This document shows positions 57,445 through 64,000 of a stretch of 64,000 bases of DNA, piece by piece. The position numbers and the translations under genes were made by a program. This DNA comes from Porites lobata (taxonomy: Eukaryota > Cnidaria > Anthozoa > Scleractinia > Poritidae), in assembly GCA_942486035.1 (NCBI GenBank), contig CALNXK010000020.1, positions 3,272,501 through 3,336,500 of the forward strand, written 5' to 3'. Each line of letters opens with the position of its first letter. Positions within the stretch are counted from its first letter, which is position 1. The notes beneath the pieces are model-generated. The model was given only the letters and a program-made list of their open reading frames with translations. It did not search any database and was not told the origin of the DNA.

Positions 57445-60400
57445 GTCGCCCTAATCTTAGGTGACTTAGGGCGATTTAGGGCGACTTTAGGAAAATTTGC
57501 TCAAAATCTTGTGCGACTTAAGGCGATATAAGGTGACATATTAAGTGAATTAAACGTTAGTGTATACAAAATTGACATCTACTGATAACACCACCTCTCT
57601 AGGGACACAATGTCATAGCATAAGTTAATTCAGTCTTGGAGACAACTTCATTAGTCTTCCAAATTTTCAACAATCTCAACACATAGAATACTAAAATAGT
57701 AATGTTACCTAACATTTTGAACATTAAATATCACGGTAGCTTGTGTTGCAGATGTATTCTAACCCTGGTTAGAATGCATCCTTGTTCTGGGCTAAAACGC
57801 ACTCAACGAATTACCGGCATTTTGAGTTTCCCTTCCACATGATTGGCAAATGGACAATGGCATTTTTAACAGTCCAGTCCTTGCACGTACACAAATCCTG
57901 GTACACACACCGGGGGGTGGGGCAGAACTAGGATATTGCCGCTGTTTTGCAGACGGACTTATCCCGGAGCCGAGTTAGTTCCATCTGTGGCACAGGCTAA
58001 TATCAAGGGTGTTGGTTTAGTGTTACATTAGCAGAGACAAAATCTGAGTTAGAAGCAACCAAAAGGGTAAATTTTCTCTTAACCTTTAAATGAATTATTG
58101 TACAATATAAGGGACAAAAAATCAATGGTTCCTGCATTTCTTTTTCCGAAAAAGAAAACTCTAGAAGTAAAGTATTTCAGTACATCTCTGTAAAATACTG
58201 TAAGCTGGTTTGTAGCAAAAACTTTATATTGAAGTGTCTTTTTTTATAATTTGACAACAAACATTAAAGTAATTAATTTAAAACATTTAAAATCACTTAT
58301 CGATATCGCACACTATTGAAATGACGATCCCATTGTATGTCTTGGCAGTTGCTCTGCCAATGTTTGTCCTCACACGTTTGTCAAAGAGGGTGTTTTTCCA
58401 ATTGCATTCAAAATGCAAAGTTGGTATTTTTCGCCGTATATATTGCTCCTTTCCTGTCTCAGTCAATACTTGCTTCGCTAGTGAACCGTACTCTCTTCCC
58501 ATGGTGTCTTTGGAAATTTTGCAGTCGGGTTGATTTCATGAGTGCATTTATAACCGCAGAAACAACAAAGGGGGGCGGGGGGGGAAACTCGCACCGACGC
58601 CAGTTTCATATCGGGGTGACTTTTTGATTTTGTATCGCGTTTACATGATGATGGGTCATTTCATGTTTCGGTTATTTGAAGGTACACTTCATGTTGATAA
58701 AATAACCGTGCGGTTAAAAATCGCAAAGATTGCGTATGCGTTACCCGTTCCAGTCCACCGGCAGACCGATTTCACACCGAAATGGGTGGTCGTTTCGTGT
58801 TTACATGATACCGTTACCAAATTTCGTACCAGTGTGAAATTCTCGTCCTGATACAACAGCCGGGGTGAACTCACGCCGGAGTGACTCGCGCCGGCATGAC
58901 ATTGTGTATCATGTAAACAAATATAGAGCCATGAGAGGGAACGGGAGTGAACTCACGCTGGCGCCCCGGTATCATGTAAACACCCCCTAACCTTAGCTTC
59001 AACCAACCTCGCTCTGTTCCACAAGGCAGCGTTTACGCTCTCAGCATAAAAGAAAGCATGCGTCATGTTTAAACCGATGGCAATATCAAGTGTAAATGTT
59101 TCCATTAATATCTCGGAAATTTCCATTTAAAAGGAGATCTTCAAACTATAGCCAGCGTGACAGGCGTTAAAAGGGAAGGGGAAGGGGTAAATTTAGCCCG
59201 CGAGGGAGAGAGGAAAGGAAGTATTTAGTCGAAAGCCGCGTATCGTGAGGCCAGGGGGAAAAAAACGCCATGCTATGCTTGGCCCATAAAGTTTTTTGGT
59301 TACAATTTTGTGGCCGGTTCCAGCCGTTCAATACTGGACAGAAAAAAAGATACCCCTTTCCGCTTTTGGGCTATCGTTGCTGGGACTCCGGGAAACCGGA
59401 AACAGGCTAGTTTTCTCCAGCGTTCAACCGACCACATTACTTTTATGATAACAAAGAAAAAGTACAATTTTCTTTTTCAAGATTTATCAAATCATTCCCT
59501 AATTCAATCAAACCACGGAAGGTGGTATTATTATTGGATAAACCACACGAGACCCACATAGTCAGAAAGAGGAACCCGAGGTTTACAAAATCCTCGAATT
59601 TGGTGTTTATCGGAAGAATTTTGAACGAGATACAGAGACTCAGAAACTCCAAAATTTACTTTAAAAAAAGAGTCAACGCACATTAAGTCATTAAAATTCA
59701 AACTAAAGAATCATCGATCCTCCTGCGTTTTTGCTTTGATGAGGTATTTTTAGAGCAGCTAAAAACTATATATATTTATAAAAATTTTCACTTCTCAAGG
59801 ATTTTTTCGTTTTATGTTAGAGTAAGCTTGAATTTATAAGCCTTTGCGTGACGGAGAGAACTGTTACGTAGATTAAAAAAGTGAGTTTGTCTTATTTTGT
59901 TGAATTTTGTTATCTCAATAGTTATTTCATGAGAAAAATTATTACTTTAATCGAGTTATGAGTTCCTTGAAAGATGAATTCAAGCCTTGAAAACTCAGTG
60001 ACAGACATTAAAACTCAGACTGTTTATGCTAGTTTTCTGCCGCCTTGTTGGTTCCAATCCCGATGGGCACCAATATGGCTCCCGCACGGCGCTCTATAAA
60101 TTTGTGTAAATCATTTCTCCGAATAACTCACAGTAAGCCGTTGACCATAGTCTGCAAAGGGCTTTTTGAGCCAGTTTCAAACAACAATAACAACTTTATT
60201 ACACATGAAACAGTTTACAAGTAATAAATTAAGTGAACTAAAAAGAAAAAAAGAAAAGGCTGAGGAGTGTAAAACAAAAGAAAGCACATTGACATTCACG
60301 GATAAATACCAGCAGTCTCGGTGAAAAACACCCCTGATATATTAATTGCGGGCAACCAGAGGAGCCCGGAATCGTAATCTTCAGGTTGCTGTTACGAATA

Positions 60401-60748
60401 CTTGGCATGAACGGAATGCAGAGAGTAGAACTCAATCGTGTGACCCTCTATCACTTGCGATCTGATCACGCGTGTTTTGACCTGCAGCCTGTGTACAGCC
60501 GCCCACTCAGGCCCTGAGAAAAAATAGCAGAAGAGGCCCCTTCTCCGATTTTTTCGGAGGGGAGCGGGAGGCTGTAGGCAGGCTAGTTTTGACCTTCTAT
60601 GACGTGAAACTTACGCAAAGAACAGAGCGCGTTGGACCAAATTAAAAGCGTTTTGACCTTCGATCGATCTTGCCCACACTCCATAACCTTTGGTTATTAC
60701 CGTTTCACTAGTTAAAATAAATTAATTATGTCATGCTCTTTATTCTAG
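57445..60748. other. Spacer between NLR-B and the second MYND exon
   Basis: No supported gene. At 57,430-57,540 TTAGGGCGA/GACTTAGGG words repeat, right where NLR-B loses homology. A PIF-like MITE relative lies at 58,570-58,987. GGGAAGGGGAAGGGG at about 59,170 and AT-rich sequence from 59,700 to 60,000 follow. Frames at 58,321-58,627 and 59,310-59,652 have no recognisable motifs. Confidence 0.5.
58570..58987 (-). mobile_element. PIF-like MITE with TCATGTAAACACCCCC end, copy 2
   Basis: The right end ATCATGTAAACACCCCC (58,987) and inner blocks GAACTCACGCCGG, TTTACATGATACCG and AGACCGATTTCACACCGAAA correspond, inverted, to 9840-10,275. The left terminus is a G-rich run (58,570-58,584) and has decayed. 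Confidence 0.65.
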
Positions 60749-60933
60749 GTTTTGGGGAAATTAATACCTTGACGTATGGTCCTGAGCCATTCCGTCGCTG
60801 TGGCAACTGTATTGGGGGAGATGGAGACAAATTGAAGAGATGTGCCAACTGTGAGGAAGTACATTGTAGCAAAGAATGTCAAGTTCTGGCTTGGGAAAAG
60901 GGCCATAAAAACCTCTGCAACAAATGCAAGTAA
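60749..60933 (+). CDS. MYND zinc-finger terminal exon, copy 2
   Basis: After TTTATTCTAG the exon encodes FGEINTLTYGPEPFRRCGNC, then CANCEEVHCSKEC and EKGHKNLCNKCK before the stop. All eight MYND zinc ligands are retained. The frame needs one base from the previous exon; read in the phase used by copy 1 it meets TGA after seven codons. It also keeps four bases (ATGC) near the stop that copy 1 lacks. One of the two copies has therefore changed frame since duplication, or they splice to different exons. Upstream exons were not identified. Confidence 0.75.
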
Positions 60934-61794
60934 AAAAATACTAAAACATCAAAATACGTATATACTTGGAATTAGAAAAAAAAATGTGTAAAAAACCCTT
61001 TTGGAACATTTAGAGTACTTACAAAATTGTGGATGGTATGCACACAGCATTGTTGCCACTCTGATGTATACAGCGTTATCTAGGGCACAATTAATTCCAA
61101 CAAACTGGTTAACTAAAAGGCGACAAAATTAGTTGAGACACTTTGTCCGAAAGCGGCTTTTTGATGTTTTACCGATTTTAAAAGGCCCGGGAAAATGAAC
61201 CTTTCCCTCTCCCATTTCCTCCATGCAATGTTGTGCCGCTGTTCCAGCTACCTGTAGAAAACAACAAATACCTCAACTTTGAATGGAGGGGAAGGGGAGG
61301 GGTGTGGATTCTTTTGTTCTCTGAAGTTACCCTATTTGAGTACAATGTCTCAACAAGTTTGTCGCCGATTAAAGTTCTGTTCCATATTTCATTTTTTATA
61401 AATATTGTAACGTTTGAGTACCTTACACGTGTATTTTTCAGTTTCTTTCTTTCTCCTAATTTGTCCAGATGCTGGGCAGCAGAAGGGAGATATTTCTTTT
61501 TTTCTTTTTTTCTTTCTTTGTTTGTTAGCTTCAATGAAATCTAGACTACGGGTAGTCTCCATTTTCCCTCAGGGATAGTAGAGCGAGCGAAACGCGAGCG
61601 CGCGTGAAAATCACCTCATGCGAGAAAGGCGAAACGCAGCGGTGAGAGAGAAAAATTTCTCTCTCCCCGCCGTTCCGCCTTTCTCGGGTGGGGTGATTTC
61701 ACACGCCCTCAAGTTTCCCTCGCTCTACTATACCTGAGGAAAAATGGGGACTACTTGTAGTCTAAATGAAATCGAGAAGCTTTCACATTGCCGT

Positions 61795-61882
61795 AGTAGT
61801 GGTAGTGGTGGTGGTAGTGGTAGTGGTAGTGGTAGTGGTAGTGGTAGTGGTAGTGGTAGTGGTAGTAGTAGTAGTAGTAAGT
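61795..61882 (+). repeat. (GGTAGT)n microsatellite
   Basis: About 80 bases of GGTAGT/GGT/AGT repeats. The Val-rich and Gly-Ser-rich frames across it are artefacts. The D1 counterpart near 41,900 has only GTAGTAGTAG. Confidence 0.95.
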
Positions 61883-62423
61883 ATAAGAGAAATCCATTTT
61901 TTTACTCTGTTTATGCATTATCTTTTTGTAATGATGATAGCACCTATCAAGTTATTCACAGTGAACTTACGCAAAAGGACGGGAGAGAAAGGAAGACGGC
62001 AGACGTTTTGTGACAGGCGTGACAATAATTTTGTTTGTAAAAACCTTCCGCCAAAATCCACCTTCCTTTGAACAGGTCTTAATTTCTTGTAAACTACCGG
62101 AATTAAAACATTAGTGTAAAATGAAGATGACGACAAAACACGCAAGTGATAGCCCTGTCACGTTTGTCACACACACCTTTTTTGCCGTCCTCTTCTTCCG
62201 GTCGTCATAATTTTCATGCACACATCTTAATAGTGAGGGCAACTCTGAGATTATTATTGGGATTTGTTTTTTTTTTGGACACACGAGAGAAGTTTTGGAG
62301 AAGGAACATTATATTGTTGCTACTCTTACTTCTCGATTGCTGCTAAAAATTTTAAGGGCTCATACCTGTGGAGCCTTTTCACAGTGACGCCACGTCCGCC
62401 ATGTTGATTCCCCAAGACATTGA

Positions 62424-62645
62424 TCAGGGTTGGCCAGGGTTTTTGGGTATACAGTTTATTGGGGTATTTAATTTCAGGTATACAGTATTTCCATGCTTAA
62501 AATTGGGTATAAAGTATTCCGGCCCTCACGACCAATTTTGGGTATAAAGTATACAGTATTTTTCTTAATTTTGGTATTTTACACGAGTTGTAGAATAATT
62601 TAGGGTATATTGGAAAGTTTATTTCAGATATTTTGGTATTCCACT
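62424..62645 (+). repeat. GGGTATAAAGTAT-word repeat
   Basis: After the shared CAAGACATTGAT junction, D2 contains at least six GGTATA(A/C)AGTAT variants in 200 bases. D1 continues instead with CGGCGGCCATGTTG. It is an insertion specific to D2; ends are not resolved. Confidence 0.6.
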
Positions 62646-63090
62646 TAATGAGTTAATGAGCCATACGTTCTCTGAAAAATGTCGAGTTTTTAGAGGAGAG
62701 TCCGAAACCATTCGGTGCATTGGGTTCAAATTTTCAGAGGTAACTGAAACAGTTATGCTCTTTTAATATTCAGAGTTTTTATTCTATTAGCGTCATCAGA
62801 TAGAGAAGTGTCTTTTTCAGCCCAACCCCCTCCGCCCTCTCCCCCTTCTCGTTTCCTAAAGAGAATCAATGTCGGTTGGAATGCTCCTGTTTATCAGTAG
62901 AGCTAAGTAAATTTAAGGCTTCAATGTTGCCTGACGTTCCATGCATGTTGCAACAGCATACTAGAGGGTAACAGGTAAAGTTTTATCTCAAATTTTCCGG
63001 CGAAAAATCTGCCTATGAGGCTCAAAAGGTGGATGGTGTCTTTAATAGCGCTCTCCTTACCTCTAGTCAAGTTGAATCATCATTGGTTCA

Positions 63091-63736
63091 CGTATTTTGA
63101 CCACCTCCTTGCGCCAAGTTCCTCTTTTGAAAGGCCTCCATCAAAAAGCTTGAAGGTGAAAGGAGGTGCCATGCTGGAATAACACAGTAATGCTCCCCTC
63201 CTCCGAATCTTTCGCCCTTCCTTCGTGCATAATCACGGTTTTTAGAGGCTGAAGAGAAAACATTGGGGAAAAAATGGAAAACCAGTGACTTTTTCGAGGA
63301 AATGCGGTTGAGCATTAAGAGCCATGTGCGTTTGGTTACAAAGTTATCGTAAATGTATGTATTGGTCTTCTTAATAAAGCCTCGATACTGTGATGAACAT
63401 GATAGTAACGCTATGCGGTAGCCTTCAGGGCGGACTTCCCTAACCGTTATTCTCACTTCTCGCCCTTCACCCCAATTCATCCTTCCCAGGTCTTGTGCGT
63501 GTTCTCAGTGAAAGACATCAGGAAACGTCTATGATCGGAGCGGACAACTCCCATTAACTTCTCATTAATCCATTTGAGCGTTAACACAACGTCGTATAAT
63601 TTACGGTCATACATACATACCGAGTGTTCCGTCATATACAGTTGGCTCGATTCGACTGGTACAACCCTTCCGAAATCAAGGTAATTAACTGGATGCCCTT
63701 TAATGTCCCTGACCGTGAAACAGAAATGGCATTGTC
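63091..63736. other. Non-coding stretch
   Basis: No supported gene. The minus-strand frame 63,480-63,088 (130 aa) has no recognisable motif. Confidence 0.35.
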
Positions 63737-63785
63737 TAGCCTGCGAGCAAGCTCCCCCACCTTAGGAGAGCTTGCTTGCAGGCCA
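63737..63785. repeat. Short foldback, TAGCCTGCGAGCAAGCTC
   Basis: TAGCCTGCGAGCAAGCTC and GAGCTTGCTTGCAGGCCA are inverted around CCCCACCTTAG. It belongs with the other AGCCTG foldbacks in the window. Confidence 0.8.
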
Positions 63786-63940
63786 GTCATTGTCAAGCAT
63801 AATACAAAAAACCCGGAACACGCACAACAATTCTCGTTAATATAATTAACTTTATTACTCGTATAATTTGGCTTGATTGACAGTACGTGTTGCGACAGAG
63901 TTACAGACCTTTGTTATTATAGAATTGTGATTGGATGCTA

Positions 63941-64000
63941 GATAGCTGACGTCATTATACGTCGCTGTGCTATACACACCCAATCTAATTCGGCGTCCGC
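63941..64000 (+). promoter_or_regulatory. Likely start of a further NLR unit (edge)
   Basis: GATAGCTGACGTCATT and TCGGCGTCCGC occur in the same order as at 47,643-47,684, about 1.8 kb upstream of NLR-B. The window ends here, so the next gene is not visible. Confidence 0.45.

Larger units (their letters stand above)
60130..63090 (+). repeat. Segmental duplication block D2 (partner 40,060-44,410)
   Basis: See D1 for matching landmarks. D2 is shorter because it lacks the R1 repeat, the extra 108-bp unit and about 1 kb found around 42,480-44,150 in D1. It contains a GGT/AGT microsatellite (61,795-61,880) and the TATAAAGTAT-rich segment (62,424-62,645) not seen in D1. Confidence 0.8.

Noticed and set aside
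61744..62071. Gly/Ser-rich and Val-rich frames
   Set aside because: They are translations of a GGTAGT microsatellite.
1..64000. tRNA, rRNA or other structured RNA genes
   Set aside because: No cloverleaf with A and B boxes or rRNA-like stretch was recognised by eye; a covariance-model scan would be needed to exclude small ones.

Overview
The window looks like chromosomal DNA of a cnidarian, most likely a stony coral. The evidence is AT-rich intron-containing genes with standard GT/AG boundaries, NACHT-LRR genes joined to a nucleoside-phosphorylase-like N-terminal domain (a large family in corals), and dense MITEs, hairpins, Penelope-like and Gypsy-like elements. No bacterial operons, rRNA, tRNA or CRISPR arrays were seen. 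Every superfamily assignment here rests on motifs read by eye, with no database search.

Region 1 (1-24,500) is almost entirely nested mobile DNA. A PIF/Harbinger-like element (771-2562, TTA target duplication) sits in an older foldback repeat, carries a Penelope-like reverse transcriptase fragment, and that fragment is cut by a MITE (1753-2039). A frameshifted DUF7869-type gene follows (2803-3739). A minus-strand Ty3/Gypsy-like LTR retrotransposon spans 4473-24385. Its two LTRs are nearly identical, it has a tRNA-Ser-type primer site, a polypurine tract and a perfect 5-bp target duplication (ATAAC). It inserted into one arm of a long perfect hairpin. Its 5' LTR holds a 173-bp MITE, and a 14.8-kb element with perfect 22-bp inverted ends (4799-19630) separates the pol stop codon from the polypurine tract. 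That large element holds further MITEs, inverted arms rich in TTTACG/GTAAAGG and GCAAATTT words, and a satellite-like array (about 15,590-18,205) with a higher-order period near 855 bp.

Region 2 (about 25,000-64,000) is a tandemly duplicated immune-receptor locus. NLR-A (exons at 26,629-33,108) lacks its first coding exon nearby. NLR-B (49,447-57,444) has five exons that join in frame to encode about 1,314 residues: PNP/UDP-like domain, linker exons, NACHT, then 16 LRRs of 28 residues. A third NACHT copy (38,685-39,440) is a pseudogene. Each NLR is followed by a MYND zinc-finger terminal exon (40,943-41,119 and 60,749-60,933) inside a second duplicated block (about 40,060-44,410 and 60,130-63,090). 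The last 60 bases resemble sequence about 1.8 kb upstream of NLR-B, so another unit may start just beyond the window.

By family knowledge the NLRs would be cytosolic sensors: LRRs detect a ligand, NACHT binds ATP and oligomerises, and the N-terminal phosphorylase-like module may act on a nucleotide or nucleoside. The NACHT exons are highly conserved between paralogs while the LRRs and C-termini differ, as expected for diversifying receptors. The remaining space is interspersed repeats without recognisable genes.
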